A stretch of 64,000 bases of DNA from Paenibacillus sp. JZ16 (lineage in GTDB: Bacteria; Bacillota; Bacilli; Paenibacillales; Paenibacillaceae): contig NZ_CP017659.1 of NCBI RefSeq assembly GCF_015326965.1, positions 5,894,001 through 5,958,000 of the forward strand. The letters are read 5' to 3'. The notes below the pieces were generated by a model. The model did no database searches and was not told the DNA's origin. It was given only the letters and a program-made list of their open reading frames with translations. The translations under genes were made by a program, and so were the position numbers. This document shows positions 32,842-42,361 of this stretch, piece after piece; position 1 is the stretch's first letter, and each line of letters opens with the position of its first letter.

Positions 32842-35799
32842 TTGACACTTCATGTGCAGCTAAAAAAATGGATGAATCGACTATTGATTCTTTTGGCGGT
32901 CATGGCCGCTTTGATTCTGTTTTTTAATAGAGGGGGAAGTGAACCCGGATCCGGCATCAAGGCGGAAGACAGCCGGACAGAGCTTTCATTGGAACGTCCC
33001 GCATCGCTGGTCAAACTCAGCACGCAGCAGGGAAAAAGCATTTCGTATGCCCAGTATTTGTCGGATCATGACGGAAAGAGTCGACCTGATCGTGTAATCA
33101 CGATTCCTGCGGCGGAATACAGTCGTGCCGACGGCGGGGAATTCCGCAGACTGGAAGCCTATGAGGGTCATCCTGGAACCTCGCTTTTTACGGGGGAGAA
33201 GGGGGAGGTGGAATGGAAGGTTCATGTAGAGGAAGAGGGAATGTACAATCTGTCTCTGCTCTATTATCCAGTGGAAGGAAAGAGCTCCTCTATTGAGCGC
33301 TCCATCCGCATCGACGGGAAGCTTCCCTTCCAAGAGGCTGGCTATTTGCAATTCGATCGGATCTGGGATAACGCCAAGGACGGCATCGATCAGGATAACC
33401 AGGGCAATGACCTGAGACCGAAGCAAATCGAACGTCCGGTCTGGGTCGAGGCAGTGCTGAAGGATGCGGACGGATATATCACGGAGCCGTTTCTTTTTTA
33501 CTTTGAAAAAGGAGAGCATACCGTGTCTCTTACAGCAGCAAGGGAGCCGATGGTGATCGGGGAGCTGAAGCTTTTCAAGCAGGAGCGCCCGCTGACGTAC
33601 GCCGAGCTGCATCAACAGTATGAGGCTGAAGGTGCTCGAATAACCGAAGGAACTTTACTTACGATTCAGGGTGAAGACGCAGTCGCCAAATCATCACCGA
33701 CCTTGTATCCGCTAAGCGAGCGTTCGAGTCCGAGCGTCAGTCCCTACAGCGCCTCAAAGATCCGAATCAATACCATTGGCGGTTTGAACTGGCGGCTGCC
33801 CGGGCAGTGGATCGAATGGGAGCTGGATGTACCCGAGAGCGGGCTCTACAAGATTGCATTCAAATCGCAGCAAAATTTTGTGCGGGGTATGTACACGACG
33901 AGAAGGCTGACGATTGACGGGAAGGTTCCGTTTGAAGAAATGAACCACGTTCCGTTCCAATTTAAGAACGGATATCGCATGGACGTGCTTGGAGGCGATG
34001 AACCCTATCTGTTCCGGTTGGAGCAAGGTAAGCATGTGTTACGCCTCGAGGCGAGTCTGGGTGAATTCGCTCCGCTCATTCAAGAGGTGGAGGACAGTCT
34101 GCTGAACCTGAATGCCATGTACCGCAAAATTTTGATGATCACTGGCACGAGTCCGGATGAATTCCGCGATTACCGCGTGGAGCAGCGGATACCGGAGCTG
34201 CTGGAAGTCTTCCGATTCGAAAGCGACAGACTGAAAGTCATCGCGGCCAGATTGGTTGAACTGTCGGGACAATCCGGCGATCAGGAGGCGCTGCTAAAGA
34301 CCATGGCGCTTCAGCTGGATGAGATGATCGCGAAGCCGGATACGATTCCGCGCAGGCTGGAGGCTTACAAGACGAATACCGGCGGACTTGGAACATGGCT
34401 GCAGCAGGCTAGGGAGCAGCCGCTCGAGATCGATGCCCTCTATGTTGCCTCGGCCGATGTCAAGCTGCCCAAGAGCGGGATGGGTGCCGGTGATAAGGTG
34501 AAGCATGAGGTGTCGACGTTCTTCAGCTCCTTTTTCATCGATTACAACAATATTGGCAATGTCGCGGATGCGAAGAATCAACGTTCGATCACGGTATGGA
34601 TCGGCAGCGGTCGCGATCAGGCCAATACCATCAAGGCGATGATTGACGAGACCTTTACGCCGGAGACCGGCATTAACGTCAATCTGAAGCTGGTCAACAT
34701 GGGGACGCTGCTCCCCGCAACTTTGTCGGGACAGGGACCTGAGGTCGCGATGCAGATCGGTAATGATCTGCCGGTGAACTTTGCCATGCGGAACGCGGCA
34801 GCAGACCTGACGCAATTCCATGATTTCGATTCGGTAGCGGACCGATTCAGGGACAGCGCCTTGGTACCTTACCGATACCTGGACGGCGTGTATGCGCTGC
34901 CCGAGACGCAAACCTTCAATATGATGTTCTACCGGAAGGATGTGCTGGAGGAGCTTGGACTTGAAGTTCCGAAGACCTGGAACGATGTAGCCAGCCTGCT
35001 TGCCGTATTGAACAAAAATCATATGCAATTCGGTCTTCCCGTTGTGGCGCAGGCACCGGATCAGTGGACTACACTGCCGCCGAATTCCTTGTATGCGGCG
35101 CTCCTGATGCAATCCGGCGGGCAATTCTACCGCAACAACAACCAGGAATCGGATCTGGATTCCAAGATAGGGCTGGAAGCTTTTAAACAATGGACGGAAT
35201 ATTACACGGATTACAAGCTGGAGCGGGAGTATGATTTTGCGAACCGGTTCCGTACAGGACAAATGCCGATCGGCATTTCCGACTACACCACCTATAACCA
35301 GCTGTCGGTGTTCGCGCCGGAAATTCGTGGCGTATGGGGCTTTGCGCCCGTTCCGGGAACCGTTCAGGCGGACGGCACGATTGATCGCACCGTTCCAAGC
35401 GGTGGCAGTGCCGTGCTGATGCTGGATGATGCCAAGGATAAGGACGCGGCCTGGGAGTTCCTGAAATGGTGGACCAGCGATGCAACGCAGACCAACTTCG
35501 GCCGCGAGATGGAAGGCCTGATGGGCGCAGCGGCACGGTATCCGACCGCGAATATTAAGGCGCTTGACAGTCTGCCGTGGCCCGTTGCCGATTATGAGAA
35601 TTTGAAATCGCAATTTGAATGGGTGCAGGGAATTCCGGAGGTGCCAGGCGGCTATTCGACGGGCAGACATCTGTTTAATGCCTTCTACCGAGCGGTGATC
35701 AGCGGCATCGAGCCGCGGGAGGCCTTGATGGATTCCGTGCAGTATATTCACGACGAAATCCGGACCAAGCAAGAAGAATTCGGCGAGCCGCAGGGATAG
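32842..35799 (+). CDS. Membrane-anchored extracellular protein: two carbohydrate-binding-like modules plus solute-binding domain
   Basis: A 985-residue protein. It has an N-terminal membrane anchor (about residues 12-28) and no lipobox. Two jelly-roll-like modules follow at about 60-250 and 255-420. Both contain the same late motif, RIDGKLPFQE and TIDGKVPFEE, suggesting they are related repeats of CBM6/35 type. A helical linker (about 425-580) leads into a complete family-1 solute-binding domain (about 590-985; TVWIGSGRDQANTIKAMID, YLDGVYALPETQTFNMMFYRKDVLEELGL). This is more than twice the usual binding-protein length. The start is TTG at 32842 behind GGGGGATG; the nearby ATG is out of frame. 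It probably captures polymeric or long-chain glycan and passes oligosaccharides to the following permease pair. Confidence 0.85.
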   Translation: MTLHVQLKKWMNRLLILLAVMAALILFFNRGGSEPGSGIKAEDSRTELSLERPASLVKLSTQQGKSISYAQYLSDHDGKSRPDRVITIPAAEYSRADGGEFRRLEAYEGHPGTSLFTGEKGEVEWKVHVEEEGMYNLSLLYYPVEGKSSSIERSIRIDGKLPFQEAGYLQFDRIWDNAKDGIDQDNQGNDLRPKQIERPVWVEAVLKDADGYITEPFLFYFEKGEHTVSLTAAREPMVIGELKLFKQERPLTYAELHQQYEAEGARITEGTLLTIQGEDAVAKSSPTLYPLSERSSPSVSPYSASKIRINTIGGLNWRLPGQWIEWELDVPESGLYKIAFKSQQNFVRGMYTTRRLTIDGKVPFEEMNHVPFQFKNGYRMDVLGGDEPYLFRLEQGKHVLRLEASLGEFAPLIQEVEDSLLNLNAMYRKILMITGTSPDEFRDYRVEQRIPELLEVFRFESDRLKVIAARLVELSGQSGDQEALLKTMALQLDEMIAKPDTIPRRLEAYKTNTGGLGTWLQQAREQPLEIDALYVASADVKLPKSGMGAGDKVKHEVSTFFSSFFIDYNNIGNVADAKNQRSITVWIGSGRDQANTIKAMIDETFTPETGINVNLKLVNMGTLLPATLSGQGPEVAMQIGNDLPVNFAMRNAAADLTQFHDFDSVADRFRDSALVPYRYLDGVYALPETQTFNMMFYRKDVLEELGLEVPKTWNDVASLLAVLNKNHMQFGLPVVAQAPDQWTTLPPNSLYAALLMQSGGQFYRNNNQESDLDSKIGLEAFKQWTEYYTDYKLEREYDFANRFRTGQMPIGISDYTTYNQLSVFAPEIRGVWGFAPVPGTVQADGTIDRTVPSGGSAVLMLDDAKDKDAAWEFLKWWTSDATQTNFGREMEGLMGAAARYPTANIKALDSLPWPVADYENLKSQFEWVQGIPEVPGGYSTGRHLFNAFYRAVISGIEPREALMDSVQYIHDEIRTKQEEFGEPQG

Positions 35800-35811
35800 G
35801 GGGAATCCAAA

Positions 35812-36780
35812 TTGCATAATGTCAGCCTTCAGGATCCTGAGGTTACGATCTCTGCCGCTGTTCACCCGGTGAAGCCGCAATCATGGTGGAAGCGGAAGCT
35901 GGCGGAGATCAAGGCCAGCAAGCATTCCTATATATTGCTTGCGCCTTATATGATCCTGTTCACGCTGTTTACCGTTTTTCCGGTCGTTATTTCCATGATT
36001 CTCAGCTTTACGTACTTCAACATACTGGAATTTCCGCGGTTTGTCGGTTGGGATAATTACACGCGTTTGTTCCTGGAAGACGATATCTTTCTGGTTGCGC
36101 TGAAGAATACTCTTCTCTTCGCCGCCATCACAGGACCCATCAGCTATTTGGCCTGTTTCCTGTTTGCGTGGGTCATCAATGAGCTGGGTCCGCGGCTGCG
36201 GGCGTTCATGACTCTGATCTTCTATGCGCCTTCGATCTCCGGGAACATTTACTTCATCTGGCTGATGATCTTTTCGGGCGACCGCTACGGCATAGCGAAC
36301 GGCATGCTGATTAAGCTGGGCATCATCCTGGAGCCGATCCAATGGCTGAAGACCGAAGCGTTGATTATGCCGATCATCATTTTGGTCCAGCTGTGGCTCA
36401 GCCTCGGAACCGGCTTCCTGGCTTTCATCGCCGGTCTTCAGACCGTTGATAAAACGCTCTACGAAGCCGGTGCCGTGGACGGGGTCCGCAACCGTTGGCA
36501 GGAGCTGTGGTACATTACGCTGCCTTCGATGCGGCCGCAGCTCATGTTCGGCGCGGTCATTCAGCTTACGACATCGTTTGCCGTGGCCGACGTATCAATT
36601 GCGCTTGCCGGTTTCCCGAGTGTGAATTATGCGGCGGAAACGATCGTAACGCATCTCATCGATTTTGGCACGACGCGCTTCGAGATGGGTTTTGCCTCGG
36701 CGATTGCGACCGTGCTGTTCATTCTGATGGTGGGAACCAACCTGATCGTCCAAAAATTGCTGCGCAAGGTAGGTGAGTAG
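35812..36780 (+). CDS. Carbohydrate ABC importer permease (MalF type), pair 1
   Basis: A 322-residue permease with six predicted segments after a 35-residue polar tail. The EAA loop reads YEAGAVDGVRNRWQELWYITLPSMRP near residue 220. The start is TTG at 35812, 12 bases after the big binding protein, with AGGGGG upstream. With the next gene it forms the channel that most likely serves the 985-residue binding protein. Confidence 0.92.
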   Translation: MHNVSLQDPEVTISAAVHPVKPQSWWKRKLAEIKASKHSYILLAPYMILFTLFTVFPVVISMILSFTYFNILEFPRFVGWDNYTRLFLEDDIFLVALKNTLLFAAITGPISYLACFLFAWVINELGPRLRAFMTLIFYAPSISGNIYFIWLMIFSGDRYGIANGMLIKLGIILEPIQWLKTEALIMPIIILVQLWLSLGTGFLAFIAGLQTVDKTLYEAGAVDGVRNRWQELWYITLPSMRPQLMFGAVIQLTTSFAVADVSIALAGFPSVNYAAETIVTHLIDFGTTRFEMGFASAIATVLFILMVGTNLIVQKLLRKVGE

Positions 36781-36784
36781 ACGC

Positions 36785-37696
36785 ATGAGGGTTACATACG
36801 AACTTCCAAAAAAACGGGGCAGCCGCCTGCTGAACGTAAGTCTTAAAGGGCGCAGCAAACGGGTAAACCGCTCCTTCATGGGCACCTTCTCCCTGTTTGC
36901 GCTGCTGGCGGTGTTCGGCGCTTTCATGGCGCTGCCCTTGGTGTATGCCATCAACAATGCCTTCAAGCCGCTGGACGAGATTTTCTTGTTCCCGCCCACG
37001 TTGTTTGTCCGCAATCCCACGTGGAATAATTTTTCCGATTTGATCAACCTGCTCGGTCAGTCCTGGGTACCGTTCTCGCGGTATATCTTCAATACGGTAT
37101 TCATTACCGGCGTTGGCATTGTCGGGCACGTAATCTTTGCCTCCGCTGCGGCATATCCGCTGGCCAAGCACAAGTTTCCGGGCAAGGTTTTTCTGTTCCA
37201 AATCGTGGTGTTGTCTCTGATGTTCACGCCGGTCGTGACGGCGACGCCGAACTATATGATCCTGTCGTGGCTGGGACTGATCGACACCTACTGGGCGGTA
37301 ATTATACCGGCATTCGGTTATTCGCTCGGCCTATACCTGATGAAACAGTTCATGGAGCAGATACCGGATGCCCTGCTTGAAGCGGCCAAGATCGACGGAG
37401 CCAGCGAATACCGGATCTTCTGGTCCATCGTGATGCCTAACGTGAAGCCGGCGTGGCTTACCTTGATTATTTTGCTGTTCCAGATCCTATGGGGGACCGA
37501 TGGCAACGGCTTTATTTACAGCGAGCAGCTCAAGACCCTGCACTATGCGTCCAATCAGATCATTCTGGGCGGTATATCCCGGGCCGGCGCAGGCGCGGCC
37601 GTGGCAGTCATCCTGATGAGTGTGCCGATTGTGCTCTTTCTGTTCTCGCAGAGCCGGATTATCGAGACGATGGCCACATCCGGGATGAAGGATTAG
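36785..37696 (+). CDS. Carbohydrate ABC importer permease (MalG type), pair 1
   Basis: About 303 residues with six predicted segments. The basic N-terminal tail (KKRGSRLLNVSLKGRSKR) is followed by the first segment. The EAA loop reads LLEAAKIDGASEYRIFWSIVMPNVKP near residue 200. I chose ATG 36785, with GGTGAG 7 bases upstream; a GTG four codons earlier overlapping the previous gene is an alternative. Confidence 0.92.
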   Translation: MRVTYELPKKRGSRLLNVSLKGRSKRVNRSFMGTFSLFALLAVFGAFMALPLVYAINNAFKPLDEIFLFPPTLFVRNPTWNNFSDLINLLGQSWVPFSRYIFNTVFITGVGIVGHVIFASAAAYPLAKHKFPGKVFLFQIVVLSLMFTPVVTATPNYMILSWLGLIDTYWAVIIPAFGYSLGLYLMKQFMEQIPDALLEAAKIDGASEYRIFWSIVMPNVKPAWLTLIILLFQILWGTDGNGFIYSEQLKTLHYASNQIILGGISRAGAGAAVAVILMSVPIVLFLFSQSRIIETMATSGMKD

Positions 37697-37705
37697 GGGG
37701 ATCAC

Positions 37706-39169
37706 ATGTCAGCGAAAAAATGGTTGCTATCGCTCGCGGCGGCCTCCCTGCTGCTAACCGGCATGATGCCGGGGAGTGCATCCGCCAGTGCTCCGTATGA
37801 GAGCTATATCTACAATTATTGGGAGGAAACGGTTGCCGTGCCTGCAGCCTATCTGCCGGTACGCTCCGTCACGGGGAAAGATCTGGGTATCGGGGAGTTT
37901 TTGGAGCCCAGCGATATGCATGTGTCAGAGGCGGGGAACATCTACGTGCTGGACAGCGGCAACAAACGGATTGTATGCCTCGATGAAGCGTGGAATGTCG
38001 TTCGCGTCATTGATGCCTTTATGAATGAAGGGAAAGAGGACGGCTTTGCCAATCCTTCCGGCATCTTCATTGATGGGGACGAGAACATCTATGTTGCTGA
38101 TACCGACCATCAGCGGGTTGTCATATTAACGGCGGAAGGCGCGCTTGTCCGGATCATTGAGCAGCCGGAATCGGATGTGCTGCCTCAAGGCTTTCAATTC
38201 ATCCCGCTGAAAGTAACGGTGGATGAAGCCAAGCGGGTATTCGTTGTCGCCCGGGGTATTTATGAAGGCATTATGCAGTTTGAGGAGAACGGTACCTTTC
38301 TCGGTTACGTCGGAACGATTAAGGTAAAACGCGATTATGGCGATTATTTCTGGCGACTGGTATCAACGAGTGCCCAAAAAGCCCAGATGAGACTGTTCAT
38401 CCCGACCGAATTCTCCAATCTGGATATCGACGCCAAAGGATTCGTTTACGCCACGAATATTGATGTCGGGTCCAAGGAGCCGATTAAACGCCTTAATCCG
38501 TCAGGTGAGGATGTGCTGAAACGCTTTGGCTACTTTCCGGTTGCCGGGGATATTTATTATCGGAGAACGGTAGGTCCCTCCAAGTTCGTTGATATTAAAG
38601 TGCTTGGCGACGGGATTTACAGCGCGCTCGACTCTACTCAGGGACGCGTATTCACCTATGATGAGTCCGGAAACCTGCTGTATGTCTACGGCGGCATCGG
38701 GAATCAGCTGGGCGTGTTTAAGACGCCGGCGGCGATTGAACAGCTTGGAGACCGTCAGCTTGTGCTGGACCGGGGAAAGGCAAGCATTGTCGTGTTCGAG
38801 CCAACCGAGTTCGGGAAACAGGTTAACCTTGCCGTGCGCCACCATTATCGCGGGGAAGACGCGGAGGCGGAAAGGTACTGGGAACGCGTGCTTCAGCTCA
38901 ATGCCAACTATGACATCGCTTATATCGGTATAGGGAAAGCGAAGCTCATGAAGGGGGAGAACAAGGAAGCCCTTCGATATTTTGAGTTAGGCATGGACCG
39001 CAAAAATTATTCCGTTGCTTATAAACGCTACCGCAGAGAGGTCATGAAGGAGCATTTCGGCACCATTTTATCGGTTGGGACCAGCGTTGTGCTGCTCTAT
39101 GCGGTCTATAGAACGGTGAGATACCGAAAGCAGAGGAGGGAAGGGAAGCATGAAACAGGATTATCTTAA
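37706..39169 (+). CDS. Exported NHL-repeat protein with TPR-like region and C-terminal membrane anchor
   Basis: A 487-residue protein. The signal peptide is cleaved near SAS-APY (about residue 29). Residues 50-370 form NHL/beta-propeller repeats (FLEPSDMHVSEAGNIYVLDSGNKRIV; FANPSGIFIDGDENIYVADTDHQRVV). Residues 375-435 look like a tetratricopeptide pair (AEAERYWERVLQLNANYDIAYIG; GKAKLMKGENKEALRYFELG). A single membrane segment (about 450-468) and a basic cytoplasmic tail end it. It is thus a propeller displayed outside and anchored at its C-terminus, lying between a permease pair and a YIP1 gene that it overlaps by 20 bases. A docking or scaffolding role for the glycan importer is inferred. 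Confidence 0.82.
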   Translation: MSAKKWLLSLAAASLLLTGMMPGSASASAPYESYIYNYWEETVAVPAAYLPVRSVTGKDLGIGEFLEPSDMHVSEAGNIYVLDSGNKRIVCLDEAWNVVRVIDAFMNEGKEDGFANPSGIFIDGDENIYVADTDHQRVVILTAEGALVRIIEQPESDVLPQGFQFIPLKVTVDEAKRVFVVARGIYEGIMQFEENGTFLGYVGTIKVKRDYGDYFWRLVSTSAQKAQMRLFIPTEFSNLDIDAKGFVYATNIDVGSKEPIKRLNPSGEDVLKRFGYFPVAGDIYYRRTVGPSKFVDIKVLGDGIYSALDSTQGRVFTYDESGNLLYVYGGIGNQLGVFKTPAAIEQLGDRQLVLDRGKASIVVFEPTEFGKQVNLAVRHHYRGEDAEAERYWERVLQLNANYDIAYIGIGKAKLMKGENKEALRYFELGMDRKNYSVAYKRYRREVMKEHFGTILSVGTSVVLLYAVYRTVRYRKQRREGKHETGLS

Positions 39170-39770
39170 ATTCCCCCTTCATTTGATTGTTCACCCCTTC
39201 GACGGATATTGGGATCTAAAGTACGAGAATAGAGGTCGTCTCGGGGTTGCTTATGTCGTATTGGTGCTTGTGGTCATGGCCATGATTTTGCAGCGGCAAT
39301 ATGCGGGATTTCTGGTCAATTACAATGATCCGCGGACGCTGAGCAGCATCGACGAACTGATCTTTATCGTGCTCCCGTTCTTTCTGTGGTGCGTCTCCAA
39401 CTGGTCGGTCACCACGCTCATGGGCGGGGAAGGGAAGTTTAAAGAAATCGTGATGGCCAGTGCGTATGCCCTGATTCCGATGGTGCTGATTTATCCGCCC
39501 TTGACGCTGGCGAGCCGGTTTATGGTGCAGGAAGAGACCGTGTTCTACTATCTGTTTACGACGGTTGCGGCGATTTGGTTTATCGGGCTGCTCTTTGTCG
39601 GCACGATGACGGTTCATCAGTACTCGGCCGGCAAAACGGTCGTCACGATGTTTCTGACCCTGATCGTAATGGGCATCATCGTATTTCTGGGCACGCTCGT
39701 GCTGAGCATGATGCAGCAGATTTACACGTTCGTTGTCAACGTTTACCGAGAGATCCTATTCAGGCAATAG
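39150..39770 (+). CDS. YIP1 family integral membrane protein
   Basis: A 206-residue protein with five to six membrane segments, opening LIVHPFDGYWDLKYENRGR, the usual start of bacterial YIP1-type proteins in Bacilli. It overlaps the 3' end of the NHL gene by 20 bases (RBS AGGGAAGGGAAG inside it) and is followed 14 bases later by the DUF5696 gene, so translation of the three is linked. Bacterial YIP1 proteins have no established role; the tight linkage suggests they form one membrane complex. Confidence 0.8.
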   Translation: MKQDYLKFPLHLIVHPFDGYWDLKYENRGRLGVAYVVLVLVVMAMILQRQYAGFLVNYNDPRTLSSIDELIFIVLPFFLWCVSNWSVTTLMGGEGKFKEIVMASAYALIPMVLIYPPLTLASRFMVQEETVFYYLFTTVAAIWFIGLLFVGTMTVHQYSAGKTVVTMFLTLIVMGIIVFLGTLVLSMMQQIYTFVVNVYREILFRQ

Positions 39771-39784
39771 AGGAGGCCGCATCC

Positions 39785-42361
39785 GTGGAAAAAAGAAAAT
39801 GGCTGTACACGGTGCTTGCATGTACCGTTATAACGTGCATGGCTGCGGGCTTTCTGATCTACGTGAATCGGGGAGCACCGGCAGTTGACGTGGCGGCTTA
39901 CCGAATCGCGGCAGCCGAGTTGACGCCGGGCGGTGAGCTGACCCTTCTGAACGATTCGACAGACGGCGTAGCCGGTATGGATCTGGTAGCGGAGACGGCG
40001 GCGCTTGCTCTGTATTATCATCCGGAAACGACCGAGGTGGCGGTACGGGATAAACAGAGCGATACGATATGGTACAGCAATCCGTCAGACCGCATGGAGG
40101 ATGGAATTGCCTCGCCGTTTGAGAAGGAAGTGCTGTCTTCGCAATTGACGCTGACGTTCCGGGATGCGATCGGCACGCTTGAGACCTATCCGAACTATAC
40201 GTGGAGTGTGATGAACGGGAACTACACGGTGGAAAGCTTGGACAACGGAATTCGCGTCACGTATACGCTTGGAGATGTGTCGCTCGGAATCGACGCCTTG
40301 CCGAAATACATCTCACAGGACCGATTGCAGGAGAAGGTGATCAGCAAGCTGGATGAGTCGCTGGCGAGATATGTGCAGGCCCGGTATTACCCCATGAAGG
40401 ATAATCCGGCGATGCTGGAGCGATTGGATGACCAGATCAAGAAAGAGCTGGTGCTGAAAAAAATGCTGGGGGCGTTCGAGCAGGCCGGCTACACCGCGGA
40501 GGATCTTGCCTTTGATAACGAAGCGGGCGGAGGAGCCGCCGCTAGTGCCTCTTCGAAACCGCAGTTCAAGATTCCGCTCGAATACCGGCTGGAGGAGGAT
40601 TCGCTGGTCGTTTCAATTCCGCTTGACCAGGTAACGGAAAGCGAGAGCCACCGTCTGCGCAGCGTGGAGCTGCTTCGTTATTTTGGCGCGGCCGGCTCGC
40701 AGGAACAGGGATATATGCTGGTCCCGGACGGCAGCGGCAGTCTCATTAAGCTGAATAACGGCAAAGTGAAGGAAGAGCAGTACGTGCAGCGGATATACGG
40801 CACCGATCCGAATAATAACAGCGGCAGCCGCGGGCAGGTGGCGGAGCAGGCGCGGATGCCCGTGTTCGGTATGAAGAGCGGTGATCGCGGCTGGTTTGCC
40901 GTGATTGAAGAAGGCGACGCCATCGCGAGCGTGTCCGCTGACATCGCAGGGAAGCAGAACTCGTACAATCATGCATTCAGCAGCTTTGCCGTTCGCGGCG
41001 AGGATATGCTGGAGCTTTACACCGGCAGTACGGTGCAGGAGATTCAGCTGCTGAATGACAAGCTCTACAGCGGCAATCTGGCGGTTAGATACAGCTTCCT
41101 GTCGGGTGATGAGGCCAGCTACTCGGGCATGGCGCGCTTGTATCAGCAAACGCTCGTGGAGGATAACCAGCTGACTCCACTGGAAGAAGACGAGGGGATC
41201 CCGTTCTATCTGGATATGCTGGGCAGCGTGGATAAACGGAGATCTTTTCTGGGCGTACCTTATGATGCCGTCGTCTCGATGACCACCTTCGAGCAGGCAG
41301 GGGAGATCGCTGCTCTTCTGAATGGCGAGGGCATCGCCAATCTCCGAATGCGTTACCTCGGCTGGTTCGGCAAAGGCGTCCATCACAAAACCCCGGTGAA
41401 GGTAAAGGCCGATCGCGTGGTTGGAAGCACAGCGGAGCTGAAGGCCCTATTCCAGCTATTGAAGGATTCCGGCGGCGGATTGTATCCGGATGTTGCCTTT
41501 CAGCACGTCTACCATGACGATGGGGCGTTCACGCCGTCATCCGATGCATCCCGTTTCGTGACCAGGGAAACGGCAGCGCTGCATCCGTATGACCGGAACA
41601 TGAACCGGATGGATTCTTATTACGGTACGTACAATCTCATGTCGCCGGCGAAGCTTCCCTATTACGTGGACCGATTCGCGGGGCAATATGAACGTTTTGG
41701 CATCGGGGCTGTGTCATTGCGGGACCTGGGCGATGTTCTGAGCTCGGATTACCGGGTGCAGCGGGTGGTTTTCCGTGAAACCGCGAAGCTTATCGTGACC
41801 GATCAGCTGCAGAAGCTGCATGAGGTCTATCCGGATACGATGATTTCCGGCGCCAATGCATACAGCTGGGCTTATGCCAGCCACGTGATCGATGCACCGA
41901 CGTCGAGCAGCGGATTCGGGCTGACGGATGAGGAAGTCCCCTTTTATCAAATGGTCATTCACGGATACCTGGATTATGCGGGGGCAGCAGTCAATAACCT
42001 GAATGAGCAAAATTTACGCAAGCAGCTTCTGCAGTCACTGGAATCCGGATCAGCTCCGCACTTCCTGTGGTCATATGAACAAAGCTCGAAGCTGAAGTAC
42101 ACGCGTTTTGATGACATGTACTCCACCCATTACAAGGATTGGTTCGAAGAAGCGGTTTCCTTGTACAAGGAGCTGAATGAGGTGCTGGCGCCGCTCCGGA
42201 CGCAGCGGATGGTGGAGCATAAGCGGCATGAAAGCGGCGTGGTCGAAGTGAGGTACGAGAACGGCACGTCGATTTTGATCAATTATACCGATCAAGCCGT
42301 CGATGTTAACGGGGTCCTTGTGGAGCCGCAAAATTATGCTGTAGGGGGTGGCCGGGCATGA
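39785..42361 (+). CDS. DUF5696-type membrane-anchored extracellular protein
   Basis: An 858-residue protein starting at GTG 39785 behind GAGGAGG; the open frame upstream lies inside the YIP1 gene and is not used. An N-terminal anchor (about residues 6-25) precedes a beta-rich part (residues 50-430; TEVAVRDKQSDTIWYSNPSDRM, LVPDGSGSLIKLNNGK) and then a TIM-barrel-like part (about 470-800; YLGWFGKGVHHKTPVK, LRDLGDVLSSDYRVQRVVFRE, HFLWSYEQSS). The barrel resembles a glycoside-hydrolase fold, but I cannot name catalytic acids. The stop overlaps the next permease as ATGA. It is likely a surface glycan-binding or glycan-processing part of the importer. Confidence 0.78.
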   Translation: MEKRKWLYTVLACTVITCMAAGFLIYVNRGAPAVDVAAYRIAAAELTPGGELTLLNDSTDGVAGMDLVAETAALALYYHPETTEVAVRDKQSDTIWYSNPSDRMEDGIASPFEKEVLSSQLTLTFRDAIGTLETYPNYTWSVMNGNYTVESLDNGIRVTYTLGDVSLGIDALPKYISQDRLQEKVISKLDESLARYVQARYYPMKDNPAMLERLDDQIKKELVLKKMLGAFEQAGYTAEDLAFDNEAGGGAAASASSKPQFKIPLEYRLEEDSLVVSIPLDQVTESESHRLRSVELLRYFGAAGSQEQGYMLVPDGSGSLIKLNNGKVKEEQYVQRIYGTDPNNNSGSRGQVAEQARMPVFGMKSGDRGWFAVIEEGDAIASVSADIAGKQNSYNHAFSSFAVRGEDMLELYTGSTVQEIQLLNDKLYSGNLAVRYSFLSGDEASYSGMARLYQQTLVEDNQLTPLEEDEGIPFYLDMLGSVDKRRSFLGVPYDAVVSMTTFEQAGEIAALLNGEGIANLRMRYLGWFGKGVHHKTPVKVKADRVVGSTAELKALFQLLKDSGGGLYPDVAFQHVYHDDGAFTPSSDASRFVTRETAALHPYDRNMNRMDSYYGTYNLMSPAKLPYYVDRFAGQYERFGIGAVSLRDLGDVLSSDYRVQRVVFRETAKLIVTDQLQKLHEVYPDTMISGANAYSWAYASHVIDAPTSSSGFGLTDEEVPFYQMVIHGYLDYAGAAVNNLNEQNLRKQLLQSLESGSAPHFLWSYEQSSKLKYTRFDDMYSTHYKDWFEEAVSLYKELNEVLAPLRTQRMVEHKRHESGVVEVRYENGTSILINYTDQAVDVNGVLVEPQNYAVGGGRA

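Noticed and set aside
34294..35880. Long minus-strand open frame of 528 codons
   Set aside because: Antisense to the 985-residue binding protein; translated product is His/Arg-rich low-quality sequence without domains.
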